Positions 43,228-52,144 of a DNA stretch of 64,000 bases are shown one piece after another. Under the pieces are notes generated by a model. It had not been told where the DNA came from. It saw only the letters and a list, made by a program, of their open reading frames with translations, and did no database searches. How positions within the stretch are numbered: position 1 is the stretch's first letter; the number at the start of each line of letters is the position of its first letter. Where the stretch lies: positions 135,051-199,050 of the forward strand of contig NZ_KI421412.1 in NCBI RefSeq assembly GCF_000472285.1, given 5' to 3'. The stretch comes from Desulfuromonas sp. TF (GTDB lineage: Bacteria > Desulfobacterota > Desulfuromonadia > Desulfuromonadales > ATBO01). Made by a program: the position numbers and the translations under genes.

Positions 43228-43252
43228 CCGTTTGGTCGCTAACCCTTTTTTC
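43215..43252 (+). terminator. Terminator of the hcr operon
   Basis: GGGTTAGC and GCTAACCC pair, extended inward by TGACC/GGTC, and the stem is followed by TTTTTT. The left arm contains the hcrA stop codon. Confidence 0.9.
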
Positions 43253-43317
43253 AGTTCTGTTTAACTAGCTTTGAGTTTGCCCCTTACAGCGGGGAACCCA
43301 TCCTCCATCCTTCCGGA

Positions 43318-44118
43318 TCAGCGGTCCTCCCATTTGGCGGAACGCTTTTCGATGAAGGCCGTCAGCCCCTCGACGGCATCGTGGGTGGCCATCAGGTCTT
43401 CGAGATACAGCCGCTCAACTTCGTCGAGCTTCTTCACGATGCGCTCAACGGCATCGGCCCGGGAGGCGTGCACGGCGAGACGCAGAGAGCTGGCGCTCAG
43501 CGGCGCCAGATGTTTCTCGAAATAGGCGAGCGCCGCCTGCTCCGGGTCCTCGGCAATCTCGTTGACCAGTCCGAGACGGTGAGCCTCTTCTCCGTCGATA
43601 CTGCGTCCCGAGAAAAGCAGGTCGTCGGCCTGGGCCTGGCCGATGCGCTCCGGCAACAGGCAGGAGCCCGCAGGAGCGAAGACCGCGAGCTTGATCTCGG
43701 GCTGCCCCAGCACCGCGCCGGGGGCGGCGAAGATCAGGTGGCCCGCCGATACCACCTCGAGGCCCCCACCCAGACACTGGCCGCGCACGGCAACCAGGAC
43801 CGGAACCGGGCTTTTCAGAAGTTGCTTGATCAGAGCATGCAGTTCCTGAAGCATCTGGGCACAGGATTCCGGAAGGTGTTCTTCCACACTGGCGCCGAAA
43901 CTGAAGTGGGGCCCTTCGGCATCGAGAAGCACTCCCCGAAGCGATGGGCTCGACAGATGCTCGGTGAGAGCCGCCTGCAGTGCCGCGATCATGGCGGCGT
44001 CGACGATGTTGGCCTTCGGACGGGCCAGGCGCAGGCGCAGCAGCTTGCCTTCATGCTCCAGCCAGACTTTGAGGGGGGAGGCGCCCGGTTCGGGGTTTTT
44101 TGCGTTTTCGACACTCAT
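43318..44118 (-). CDS. dch: Cyclohexa-1,5-diene-1-carbonyl-CoA hydratase
   Basis: About 266 residues of the crotonase fold. The segment LRLARPKANIVDAAMIAAL and the oxyanion/CoA-binding region GQCLGGGLEVVSAGHLIFAA resemble the dienoyl-CoA hydratase of the benzoyl-CoA pathway (Dch in Thauera, BamR in Geobacter). It adds water to the dienoyl-CoA made by benzoyl-CoA reductase. GGAG supports ATG 44118; a seven-codon longer form is possible. It lies 24 bases after the dehydrogenase gene that performs the next step, and converges on the hcr operon. A general enoyl-CoA hydratase is the fallback. Confidence 0.85.
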   Translation of the reverse strand: MSVENAKNPEPGASPLKVWLEHEGKLLRLRLARPKANIVDAAMIAALQAALTEHLSSPSLRGVLLDAEGPHFSFGASVEEHLPESCAQMLQELHALIKQLLKSPVPVLVAVRGQCLGGGLEVVSAGHLIFAAPGAVLGQPEIKLAVFAPAGSCLLPERIGQAQADDLLFSGRSIDGEEAHRLGLVNEIAEDPEQAALAYFEKHLAPLSASSLRLAVHASRADAVERIVKKLDEVERLYLEDLMATHDAVEGLTAFIEKRSAKWEDR

Positions 44119-44142
44119 CTGAACATCTCCTTTATGCAAGCA

Positions 44143-45216
44143 TCATGAATTGGGAACCAGGATGGCGCGCCGGGTCAGCTTGTGGGCGTGGGCTTCTGCA
44201 AAGACCTCGTTGATTTTTTCGAGAGGATGGCGCTCGATGAAAGGAGCCAGCGCAATCTTGCCATCGAGTACCAGGTCGAGCGCCGCGGGATAGAGTTCGG
44301 TCAGGCATCCCCAGTTGCCGAGGGCCCTGGCATGGAAGGCCATCAGGTTGGAGAGGCGCAGATTCACCTTGTCCATGGTGAACCCCACCACCGACAGGGT
44401 GGCTCCGAAGGTAAGCAGGCCGTAGGCGGTCTCCTGACCGGGGGCGGTGCCGGAGCACTCGAAGATCTTCCATCCGGTGCCGGGCAGTCCCTTCTCCTTG
44501 ACGAATCCCTGGATCGCCTTCTTGAGTTCGCGCGCATCGAGCTCTCGAACGTTGAGAGTCAGCGCTGCGCCGTATTTGGCCATATTGTCGAGTTTTGCCT
44601 TGTCCACATCGAGAGCGACCACGGTGGCCCCCAGGGCATTCGCGATCTGCACGGCGTAGCCGCCGACCCCTCCGACTCCCACCACAATGGCCAGATCGCC
44701 GGGCTTTACCTCGGCCTGCACCGCCGCCTGATAAGGAGTGGTCACGGCGTCGGCCACCACCGAGACATCGGCCAGCTGCAGCCCTGCTTTAGCCAGCCGC
44801 TGCTCGTCCACAGGGCACAGCCCCTTGGCCGGAACGCGGATGTGGGTGGCAAATCCTCCGTGGATGTCGTTACCGGGCATCTGCTGGCTGCGGCAGATGG
44901 TGCCGTGTCCGGAGGCGCAGAGTTCACACTCCCCGCAAGGTATCACGGCGGGAATGATCACGGCCTTCCCCTGCCACTGCTCGGCCCCGGCTCCGGCGGC
45001 GACTACGCGGCCGCTGATTTCGTGGCCGAGCGTCAAGGGCAATTCATGGTTGACGCGCACGCCGTCGTAATAGAAGCCCAGGTCCGTGTGGCAGACCCCG
45101 CAGCCGGCCACCTCGACCACGACTTCCCCGGCGGACGGTGGAAACGGGTCGAATTCTGCCTTCGTCTTGGGCTCACCTACTGCCGTCATTTGCCAACGAT
45201 GCGGTGCATTGCTCAT
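44143..45216 (-). CDS. had: 6-hydroxycyclohex-1-ene-1-carbonyl-CoA dehydrogenase
   Basis: A 357-residue zinc-dependent medium-chain dehydrogenase. Catalytic zinc ligands are in [10 protein letters not shown] and GHEISGRV; the structural zinc site is [15 protein letters not shown]; the NAD fold has [16 protein letters not shown]. The N-terminal [15 protein letters not shown] and the residues around FDPFPP agree with Had/BamQ, which oxidises the hydrated ring product. It is upstream of the dch-like gene in a two-gene minus-strand operon. Other alcohol dehydrogenases share the motifs, so the name depends on context and overall similarity. Confidence 0.85.
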   Translation of the reverse strand: MSNAPHRWQMTAVGEPKTKAEFDPFPPSAGEVVVEVAGCGVCHTDLGFYYDGVRVNHELPLTLGHEISGRVVAAGAGAEQWQGKAVIIPAVIPCGECELCASGHGTICRSQQMPGNDIHGGFATHIRVPAKGLCPVDEQRLAKAGLQLADVSVVADAVTTPYQAAVQAEVKPGDLAIVVGVGGVGGYAVQIANALGATVVALDVDKAKLDNMAKYGAALTLNVRELDARELKKAIQGFVKEKGLPGTGWKIFECSGTAPGQETAYGLLTFGATLSVVGFTMDKVNLRLSNLMAFHARALGNWGCLTELYPAALDLVLDGKIALAPFIERHPLEKINEVFAEAHAHKLTRRAILVPNS

Positions 45217-45549
45217 TGATCTTCCTCCTTCATCTTCTTTGAGTAAATCCTTCTGGATTCGGCAGGGGAGCCGCCTTGAGAGGGTGGCGCACTCCGCACG
45301 AGATGTTGAATGCTGACAACCCCTCTGACCGGGGAATGGGCAGAATGTGGGGCCGGTTATTCGGTAAACAAGTACCGCAATACTTTTTGGTTGTCAAGAG
45401 AATAAGTTTCAAAGATACTTAAGAGGCGACCGCATTCGGGTGGAAGATGACCACCGCGGCATTAGAAAATGATATTATACCAGGATCTGAACTAAGCTGG
45501 ATTTTAGTTCCCCCCACAGGAATTTTGAGGTGGGCAGAAAGGCATTGGA
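45217..45549. other. Intergenic region between divergent had and the sigma-54 activator
   Basis: On the minus strand TTGACA (plus 45392-45397) is followed after 17 bases by TACTTG, a weak promoter for had-dch. GAACTAA/TTAGTTC (about 45487-45508) form a small hairpin on the activator side. I found no -24/-12 element with correct spacing for either gene. Confidence 0.45.
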
Positions 45550-47352
45550 GTGAATTGCAGCGAGAAAAGAGGCGGATGCCCCCCACGCGGAGAGTCCCTG
45601 TCTGCATCGGACGAAATAGGTTTTATCCGACTGGACACGGGTCTCGGCATCGTATCCCTCGATGAACAGGCCGGTTGCCTGATGGGCCTCTCCCCCGAAA
45701 CCCTCCTGGGACAGAGATTCGACGCGGTTGCCGACCTGGCCAACATGAGCAACCTGATCAAAAACGGCATCAGTTTCAGCAACCAGGTCATCACCGTCGG
45801 ATCACGGCGCATCGTCTGCAATTATGTGCCGATTGTGGAGGATGATCTGGTCGTAGGCGGGACGCTTTCGCTTCACAAGGCGCTTCATGAGGATGTCGCG
45901 ACGTCTTCCGACGAACTGAAGGAGATTCTCCGTTCGGCGAATGCTTTCATGAACTACGATCACGACGGCATCATCGTGGTAGATCGTGATGGAATCGTGG
46001 TGCTGGTTAACCAGGCCTTCGCCAAACTTCTCGATTCCAATCCTCAAGCCATTATCGGCAAGCACGTTGATAAAGCCTACCTTGATTCGCAGCCTTCCCA
46101 CTTGTCGACCGTCATGGAGACAGGCAAGCCGGAAATCGGCATTACCCATTACTTCAATGGCAAACAGGTTTACGCCAGCCGTTTCCCACTTATCAAGGAC
46201 GGCAAAGTCATCGGCTGCATGGGCAAGATCCTCTTTAATGACGTGCGGGAGATCGGCCGCATCGCCAACCACCTGCGGGCTTCATCGGCAACACGGGAAC
46301 CGCGCCGCAATGTGACGGGGGAAGAATCTCTCTTCAAGTACGACGTAAACAGCATTGTCGGTCAAAGCAGAAAGATCACCGAGTCTAAGGAAACCCTCCT
46401 GCGCGTGGCCCAGAAAAACTCCAATGTCCTTCTGAGAGGGGAAAGCGGGACCGGCAAGGAGCTTTTTGCGCACGCTCTCCACGCCGCCAGCAGTCGGCGA
46501 TACGCGCCGTTCGTCAAGATGAACTGTGCGGCCATCCCGGAGCACCTGTTGGAGTCGGAACTATTCGGTTACGCAGAGGGAGCTTTTACCGGCGCAAGAA
46601 GGGGGGGGCAGATCGGCAAGTTCGAGCAGGCCCACACCGGGACCATTTTCCTGGATGAGATTGGGGATATGCCGCTGTACATGCAGGCCAAAATGCTGCG
46701 TGTATTGCAGGAGAAAGAGCTGACACAGCTTGGTTGCACGACGCCAAAGGCGGTGGATGTCCGAGTGGTTGCGGCGACTAACAGCAATCTGGAACAGTTG
46801 GTCGTGGAAGGAAAATTCCGGGAAGACCTCTACTACCGCCTGAAGGTGGTGACTATCTCCATTCCCCCTCTTCGTGATCGGATGGAAGATATCTATTCCC
46901 TTACGAAAAGTTTCATAGATCAGTTCAATTCCGAATTCGGGCTCCATGTCAAGGGGCTCGACCCGGAAGCTTGGGCCACCATCAAGGGTCACGTCTGGCC
47001 GGGGAATATTCGTGAATTACGAAATGTGATTGAAAGCTCCTTTAACTTGGTCACCGGGCCGCTGATCGGGAGAAAACATCTGCCCGAAAAGCTTGCAAAT
47101 CTTATCCTCCGCGATGACAATCGGACGGAAAGTGCGTCCCATCACAACATCGAGGATTACATCACTGCCAGCCTGGGCAAGAAGAACCTCAACCAGATCA
47201 TGGACGATTTCGAAAAGGTACTCGTTACTACCGCCGTCGAGCTCAGCCAGGGGAATAAACTCCAAGCTGCCCGGATTCTGGGAATCTCAAGACAATGGCT
47301 TTACAGGAAGCTGCAAAAACATAATGAAAAGGACGATTCTGACCGATCCTGA
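45550..47352 (+). CDS. Sigma-54-dependent activator with two PAS-like domains
   Basis: A protein of about 600 residues. Two PAS-like regions (around FIRLDTGLGIVSLDEQAGCL and DHDGIIVVDRDGIVVLVNQA) lead into an AAA+ domain with Walker A GESGTGKE, the sigma-54 loop GAFTGA and Walker B GTIFLDE. A Fis-type HTH ends the protein (NKLQAARILGISRQWLYRKL). The start is GTG at 45550 with no strong ribosome site, so the N-terminus is uncertain. It stands next to had-dch and the acyl-CoA transferase whose -24/-12 promoter lies downstream. It is probably a sensor of an aromatic or acyl-CoA intermediate; the ligand is unknown. Confidence 0.9.
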   Translation: MNCSEKRGGCPPRGESLSASDEIGFIRLDTGLGIVSLDEQAGCLMGLSPETLLGQRFDAVADLANMSNLIKNGISFSNQVITVGSRRIVCNYVPIVEDDLVVGGTLSLHKALHEDVATSSDELKEILRSANAFMNYDHDGIIVVDRDGIVVLVNQAFAKLLDSNPQAIIGKHVDKAYLDSQPSHLSTVMETGKPEIGITHYFNGKQVYASRFPLIKDGKVIGCMGKILFNDVREIGRIANHLRASSATREPRRNVTGEESLFKYDVNSIVGQSRKITESKETLLRVAQKNSNVLLRGESGTGKELFAHALHAASSRRYAPFVKMNCAAIPEHLLESELFGYAEGAFTGARRGGQIGKFEQAHTGTIFLDEIGDMPLYMQAKMLRVLQEKELTQLGCTTPKAVDVRVVAATNSNLEQLVVEGKFREDLYYRLKVVTISIPPLRDRMEDIYSLTKSFIDQFNSEFGLHVKGLDPEAWATIKGHVWPGNIRELRNVIESSFNLVTGPLIGRKHLPEKLANLILRDDNRTESASHHNIEDYITASLGKKNLNQIMDDFEKVLVTTAVELSQGNKLQAARILGISRQWLYRKLQKHNEKDDSDRS

Positions 47353-47539
47353 CCCCCCCTGGCCTCCCATTATCGATCCCCAGCTGAAAACCTGTTTTAT
47401 CGAATATCGAAGGCCGAATACACCGGTGCCCGGCTGCATTCAGTCAACACTCTGTACAATCAGTAAACAATTCACAGCAAACACAACATCCCGGATATTC
47501 AGTATTTTCCATCGGTTGATCCCACCTTCGTCTCCCGTC

Positions 47540-47557
47540 TGTCAATGATCATTGACA
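47540..47557. promoter_or_regulatory. Perfect 18-bp palindrome, likely activator-binding site
   Basis: TGTCAATGATCATTGACA is a perfect palindrome 111 bases upstream of the -24 element of the acyl-CoA transferase promoter and about 190 bases after the activator's stop. Position and symmetry fit an enhancer site for the adjacent Fis-type activator. The remainder of the 47353-47823 gap holds only the promoter. Confidence 0.65.
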
Positions 47558-47667
47558 CGGCAAGCCCAAACGAACCCACCGCCCACCATCCTAGAATATC
47601 CTTAATCCCCAGTCTAATCAATGACTTAAGCAAGAAAGAAGTCGACATCTTAAAAAATAACATTGTT

Positions 47668-47683
47668 TGGTATCAGCCTTGCT
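47668..47683 (+). promoter_or_regulatory. Sigma-54 (-24/-12) promoter of the acyl-CoA transferase gene
   Basis: TGGTATCAGCCTTGCT matches TGGCAC-N5-TTGCW with the required 10 bases between GG and GC. It lies about 140 bases before the ATG and directly downstream of a sigma-54 activator gene and a perfect palindrome. Confidence 0.8.
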
Positions 47684-47823
47684 ATGCCTTAGAGCACGAC
47701 GTGTGAGGCCCGGACAGCAAAAAACGCAGAGTGGGACGCCCGGGTGCATATTCCGAGTTACGACAGGCGGACTCAGGTGACAAGCCTGCCGTCAAAAAAG
47801 AAAACCCAAGGGAGGCGAATAGA

Positions 47824-49137
47824 ATGACAAATCTATCAATCACCAGAGGAAACTTTAAACAGGCCTATCAGCAAAAACTCTGCACACCGGCAGAAGCTGC
47901 GTCAACAGTGAAGTCAAGAGACCATCTCTGTTTTCCTCTCGGGGTCGGAGAACCGACCCTCATGGTCAGGGCGCTGGCGGCTCGCAAACATGAGTTGGAG
48001 GGTGTTGTCGTCAATCAGCAGCATCATCTCTGTTCCGATTATTTTACAGAGGACTCGGTTCCACACATCAAGGTTAACGCCTGGTTCATCAGCCACGTGT
48101 CTCGCGAAGCGGTTCAGAAGGGTTGGGCTGACTTTGTTCCCAATCACTTTCACGAAGTTCCCAAACTGCTGCGTGACTACTGGCCCGTCGACGTGGCGGG
48201 GACGGTCGTGTCCCCCATGGATGAGTATGGCTACTTTACCTGCAGTCTCTCCGTCGGCTACACCATGGAGGCTGTGAGGAAAGCAAGGAAGGTCGTGGTG
48301 CAGGTGAACCCCAATGCTCCCCGCACGCACGGCAACTGTCACATTCACATCTCCGAGGTCGACCATATCATCGAATGCGACGAGCCGCTGAAGGAACTGG
48401 ATATCCCTCCGGTTTCCACGGTAGAAGAGGCCATCGGAGGGTACATTGCGGAACGCATAAAGGATGGCTCAACCTTGCAGCTCGGCTGGGGAGGCATACC
48501 TAATGCAGTCTGCACTGCATTGCTCAAGAAGAGGGATTTGGGGGTACACACGGAGTTGATTTCCGACGGTATCGCCGATCTCATGCTCGCCGGCGCGGTC
48601 AACAATTCACGCAAAACAATCAATCGCGGCAAGACCCTCGGAACCTTTGCCCTTGGAACAAAGCGCCTCTTCGAATTCATGCATGAAAACCCCGTAGTCG
48701 AGATGCATCCGGTTGATTATGTCAACGATCCTTGTGTGATCGGACAGATCGACAATATGGTTTCCATCAATGCCACCATCCAGGTCGATCTTCTCGGTCA
48801 GTGCTGTTCAGAATCCTTTGGGCATCTGCAGTGGAGCGGCACTGGCGGCCAGGCCGACTTCGCTCGGGGCGCCAACCGATCTCGCGGCGGCAAAGGCTTC
48901 ATCTGCACGGCAGCGACCGCCAAGAACGGAAAAGTCTCATGTATCGTGCCGACCCTCGCGCCAGGAGCCTCCGTCACCACAAGCAAGAACGATGTAGACC
49001 ATGTAGTGACCGAATTCGGGGTCGCCAAGCTCCGGGGACAGACCGCCAGACAACGCGCCTTGAACCTGATCAACATCGCCCATCCGGATTTCCGTGGAGA
49101 GCTCATGGAGGCGGCGCGGAAAATGAACCGTATTTAG
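47824..49137 (+). CDS. Acetyl-CoA hydrolase/transferase family CoA-transferase
   Basis: A 437-residue protein of the Cat/4-hydroxybutyrate CoA-transferase family. Recognisable parts are the N-terminal FPLGVGEPTLMVRALA, LQLGWGGIPNAVCTALL and HTELISDGIADLMLAG, the last with a Glu that fits the usual catalytic position; the C-terminal half has IVPTLAPGASVTTSKNDVDH. It moves CoA between a carboxylate and acetyl-CoA. GGAGG is 9 bases before the ATG. The sigma-54 promoter and neighbouring aromatic genes suggest it activates a growth substrate, but the acid cannot be identified. Confidence 0.86.
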   Translation: MTNLSITRGNFKQAYQQKLCTPAEAASTVKSRDHLCFPLGVGEPTLMVRALAARKHELEGVVVNQQHHLCSDYFTEDSVPHIKVNAWFISHVSREAVQKGWADFVPNHFHEVPKLLRDYWPVDVAGTVVSPMDEYGYFTCSLSVGYTMEAVRKARKVVVQVNPNAPRTHGNCHIHISEVDHIIECDEPLKELDIPPVSTVEEAIGGYIAERIKDGSTLQLGWGGIPNAVCTALLKKRDLGVHTELISDGIADLMLAGAVNNSRKTINRGKTLGTFALGTKRLFEFMHENPVVEMHPVDYVNDPCVIGQIDNMVSINATIQVDLLGQCCSESFGHLQWSGTGGQADFARGANRSRGGKGFICTAATAKNGKVSCIVPTLAPGASVTTSKNDVDHVVTEFGVAKLRGQTARQRALNLINIAHPDFRGELMEAARKMNRI

Positions 49138-49200
49138 ATGACGACATGCTTAAAGATAAGGCGTGCGAAGGCGGTCACGCGAAATTCAAGGATTCGACCC

Positions 49201-49992
49201 ATGGCTAGTTACGAAAAAAATTCTGCATACAACATCCTCTCTGTTTCCCATGCCATCGATCTCCTTGAGCAGTTCCTTGGAAACATGGACGAACTCGGGT
49301 TGGCCGATCTGAGCCGATCTCTGCAGCTTCCCCAAACCAGGGTTTCCAGATTGCTGTCCACTCTGAGATCGCGCAACTTTATCGAGCAGGACCCCGTGAC
49401 GGAAAAGTACCGCCTCGGCTTCAAAACCTTTGAGTTGAGCAAAGCGGCTATTCGACAGTTGAGCACTCTTGATATATCGCGTTCCATCATGGAGTCGCTG
49501 GTCAGGGAATGCAACGAGACGGCCTGCATGTCCTTTCTGAAAGATTCGTGTATCGTCAACCTGGGCGTTGTCGAAAGTAAACATCCCCTGCGGGTGATGC
49601 CGCGAATAGGTTCGCAGCTTCCTGCCTACTGCACAGCGGGCGGCAAGTCACAGATCGCCTTTTTTGAGGAGGAGACACTCAGGAGGTATGTCCTTGACTG
49701 CCAGTTTCAACAATACACGCCATACACCATTACCGACCGTCAGCAGTTGGAGACTCACCTCCGGAAGATTGCACACAAGGGGTACGCCGTTCAACTCGAC
49801 GAGCTGGAAATAGGGCTAAGAAGTGTAGGAGCACCTATTCGGGATAATACCTCAAGGATTGTCGGGGCAATTACCCTCCTGGGACCGTCTCTTCGGTTCA
49901 GCGATGGACGTATCGCTAGTGAACTTGTTCCGCTCGTAACCCGGGGAGCAGCGGATATTTCTGCAAGACTCGGATATTTACAAGCGTCATGA
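49201..49992 (+). CDS. IclR-family transcriptional regulator
   Basis: About 263 residues. The winged HTH (ADLSRSLQLPQTRVSRLLST) is followed by the IclR effector domain, with CTAGGKSQIAF and the C-terminal APIRDNTSRIVGAITLLGPS. IclR proteins commonly control aromatic or acetate catabolism through small carboxylic ligands. The ATG at 49201 has AAGGA at 9 bases; a longer frame from 49138 is possible. It starts 63 bases after the acyl-CoA transferase and is probably cotranscribed with it. Confidence 0.9.
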   Translation: MASYEKNSAYNILSVSHAIDLLEQFLGNMDELGLADLSRSLQLPQTRVSRLLSTLRSRNFIEQDPVTEKYRLGFKTFELSKAAIRQLSTLDISRSIMESLVRECNETACMSFLKDSCIVNLGVVESKHPLRVMPRIGSQLPAYCTAGGKSQIAFFEEETLRRYVLDCQFQQYTPYTITDRQQLETHLRKIAHKGYAVQLDELEIGLRSVGAPIRDNTSRIVGAITLLGPSLRFSDGRIASELVPLVTRGAADISARLGYLQAS

Positions 49993-50219
49993 AGGTGAAA
50001 TGATGGAGGGGCCACCAGACGGAGCCCGAAGAGAGAATTCGACAAAAAAAAGCGCGTCGGCCAGGAGGGAGAACCAACGCGCAAACATTCGGGAGTATCA
50101 GGAGCGAAGAAGGTTTGATATCTTGGTTTTAAATATAACCGCAGTGGTCATCTTTTGCAAGAAAAAATATTTCTCCCCAGTGAATTTCTTCCGGGCGATT
50201 CCCTACCGATCACGAGAGG

Positions 50220-51419
50220 TCAGAAATCGCTGGTCATGATGAAAAGAGGCTGCCGGAGAAACGTTTCGTATCTCGGGCGGAAGCGGCCGACGTTGTAGTA
50301 TTTGCTGACGTCGACGATCTTTTTGTGGCCGGTGACCACATCAATGGGCATGTTGTCATAGCAACCGTTGTGAATGCTGATGAGGCGCCCGGAGGTCCCC
50401 TGCAGGACGAGATCGAAGGCGATGTTGCCGAAGGCCATGGGGACGATGGAGTCGAGGGCGTCGGGATCGCCGCAGCGGACCAGGTATCCGAGACGCTGAT
50501 TGAGCACATTGATGCGCCGCCCGTTGTTGAAACGCGGTGAGAGCTCCTTGAGCTGGGCCGAAACCTTGTCCCCGACCCCCCCCAGCTTGCGGTGCCCGTA
50601 CTGGTCCACTTCCGCGCTTTCGAAAGACATCTCCTGCTCGTGCAGCATTTTGGCCCCTTCGGAAACCAGCACAACCGCGTATTTGCTGGGGTGGCGGTTT
50701 CGGTCCTGGACCAGGATCTCCGTGAGCTCCTCGACCTCGAAAGGATGCTCGGGGATCAGGCAGCGGTCGGCGGCTCCCGCCATCGTGGGGAGCAGGGCGG
50801 TGAAGCCGGCATAGCGGCCGAAGACCTCGATGACCAGAAGCCGCTCATGGGAGCCGGCCGAGGTCCGCAGGCGGTGCGTCAGCTCGATGGTGCGGGTGAC
50901 GCAGGTGGAGAATCCGATGCAGTAGTCGGTGCCGGGCACGTCGTTGTCCATGGTCTTGGGGATGGCCACCACCTTGACCCCTTCCTCGTGCAGACGCTCG
51001 GCATAGCTCAGGGTGTCGTCCCCTCCGATGGGGATGAGAAAATCGATCCCCAGGAATTCCAGGTTCTTGAGGACCTCGGGAGTGATGTCGTTGATTTCGT
51101 CGGCGTACTTGTCCCTGAGGTGCGGCGGCACGATTCCGCTTGGGAGGTGGCTCGGCCGGGTGCGCGAGGTGTGGAGGAAGGTCCCTCCCGTTCTCCCCGC
51201 CCGGTTGACGATGTCCTCGGTCAGCACCTGCACATTGCTGCTGTTGTCGAAATCCTTCTCGGGGACCAAGTCGACGAGCCCCGCCCACCCCCGGCGAATC
51301 CCCAGAACCCGGTATCCTTCACGCAGGGCGCGAATGGTGACGGCGCGGATGGCCGGATTGAGCCCCGGCACATCGCCTCCGCCCGTCAGAATGCCGATAG
51401 TGCCTTTGTAAGGTGCCAT
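50220..51419 (-). CDS. pfkA: 6-phosphofructokinase, pyrophosphate-type signature
   Basis: A 399-residue phosphofructokinase. The nucleotide loop is GILTGGGDVPGLN. The phosphate-donor site reads GGDDT rather than GGDGS, and the catalytic loop reads PKTMDND rather than PGTIDND. Asp and Lys at these two positions are the known markers of PPi-dependent enzymes, so reversible PPi-linked phosphorylation of fructose 6-phosphate is likely. GGAGAGA precedes the ATG. It is a single gene, divergent from sixA. Donor specificity would need assay. Confidence 0.9.
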   Translation of the reverse strand: MAPYKGTIGILTGGGDVPGLNPAIRAVTIRALREGYRVLGIRRGWAGLVDLVPEKDFDNSSNVQVLTEDIVNRAGRTGGTFLHTSRTRPSHLPSGIVPPHLRDKYADEINDITPEVLKNLEFLGIDFLIPIGGDDTLSYAERLHEEGVKVVAIPKTMDNDVPGTDYCIGFSTCVTRTIELTHRLRTSAGSHERLLVIEVFGRYAGFTALLPTMAGAADRCLIPEHPFEVEELTEILVQDRNRHPSKYAVVLVSEGAKMLHEQEMSFESAEVDQYGHRKLGGVGDKVSAQLKELSPRFNNGRRINVLNQRLGYLVRCGDPDALDSIVPMAFGNIAFDLVLQGTSGRLISIHNGCYDNMPIDVVTGHKKIVDVSKYYNVGRFRPRYETFLRQPLFIMTSDF

Positions 51420-51546
51420 ATCGTCTCTCCTTGCTGGTTTCAGCGATCATCCTGTGTCAATACTAGACAACCTCTGGCATAATGCAACAATGTCCCAAGA
51501 GGATGTTCTCACCACGATTAGGAACCCCGCATAAGGAGGGCGAGAA

Positions 51547-52038
51547 ATGGAACTTTATCTCATGCAGCACGGCCGGGCGGTGCCGGAAGAGGAGAATCCG
51601 GAGCAGCCGCTGAGCCGGGAGGGGGTGGCGCAGATCCAGGCGACGGCGGCCGCGATGAAACGGATGGGAATCGCCTTCGACGTCATCGTCTGCAGCCCGA
51701 AGAAACGCTCCCGCCAGAGCGCTGCCCTGGTCGCCGAGGGGGTGAACTACCCTTACAGCGACATCGTGGAGACGGAGACGGTCAAGGCGACGGCTCCGCC
51801 TGATGAGGCCGTTTCTTTCCTGCGCGGATTCGGGAGGGAGAAAAGGGTGCTGGTCGCCGGGCACCTGCCGTCCCTCGCCCGCATCGCCTCCCTGCTGCTG
51901 GGCGGCGACACCTCAGTGCGGGTCCGTTTCGAGAACGGCGGCCTGTGCCGCATCGACGCGGCGGAGTTGAAACCCGGAGAGGGGGAGCTGGTGTTTCTGA
52001 TTCCGGCGGAGCAGATGAAGATGCTGGCGGGGAAATAG
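51547..52038 (+). CDS. sixA: Phosphohistidine phosphatase SixA-like
   Basis: A 163-residue histidine-phosphatase fold protein. The N-terminal active-site motif is LMQHGRA, with Gln in the Arg position of the usual RHG; the second His is in VAGHLPS, and VCSPKKRSRQSA carries the conserved Arg region. SixA removes phosphate from phosphohistidine in phosphorelay proteins. AGGAGG stands before the ATG. The Gln substitution may weaken or retune activity, although the catalytic His is kept. Confidence 0.85.
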   Translation: MELYLMQHGRAVPEEENPEQPLSREGVAQIQATAAAMKRMGIAFDVIVCSPKKRSRQSAALVAEGVNYPYSDIVETETVKATAPPDEAVSFLRGFGREKRVLVAGHLPSLARIASLLLGGDTSVRVRFENGGLCRIDAAELKPGEGELVFLIPAEQMKMLAGK

Positions 52039-52144
52039 AGCCATCAGGTCCGAACCAAGAGGCACAGAGAAAACCATTCACACCTTGGACCGGCTTTCCT
52101 CTGTGGTCTCAGTATCTCTGTGGTAAATGCTTTGTGTCAGGTTT

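Noticed and set aside
45217-45549. Possible -24/-12 promoter for had-dch
   Set aside because: The best candidates have the GG and GC pairs at 11 or more bases, or poor flanking matches. Spacing of exactly 10 is required.
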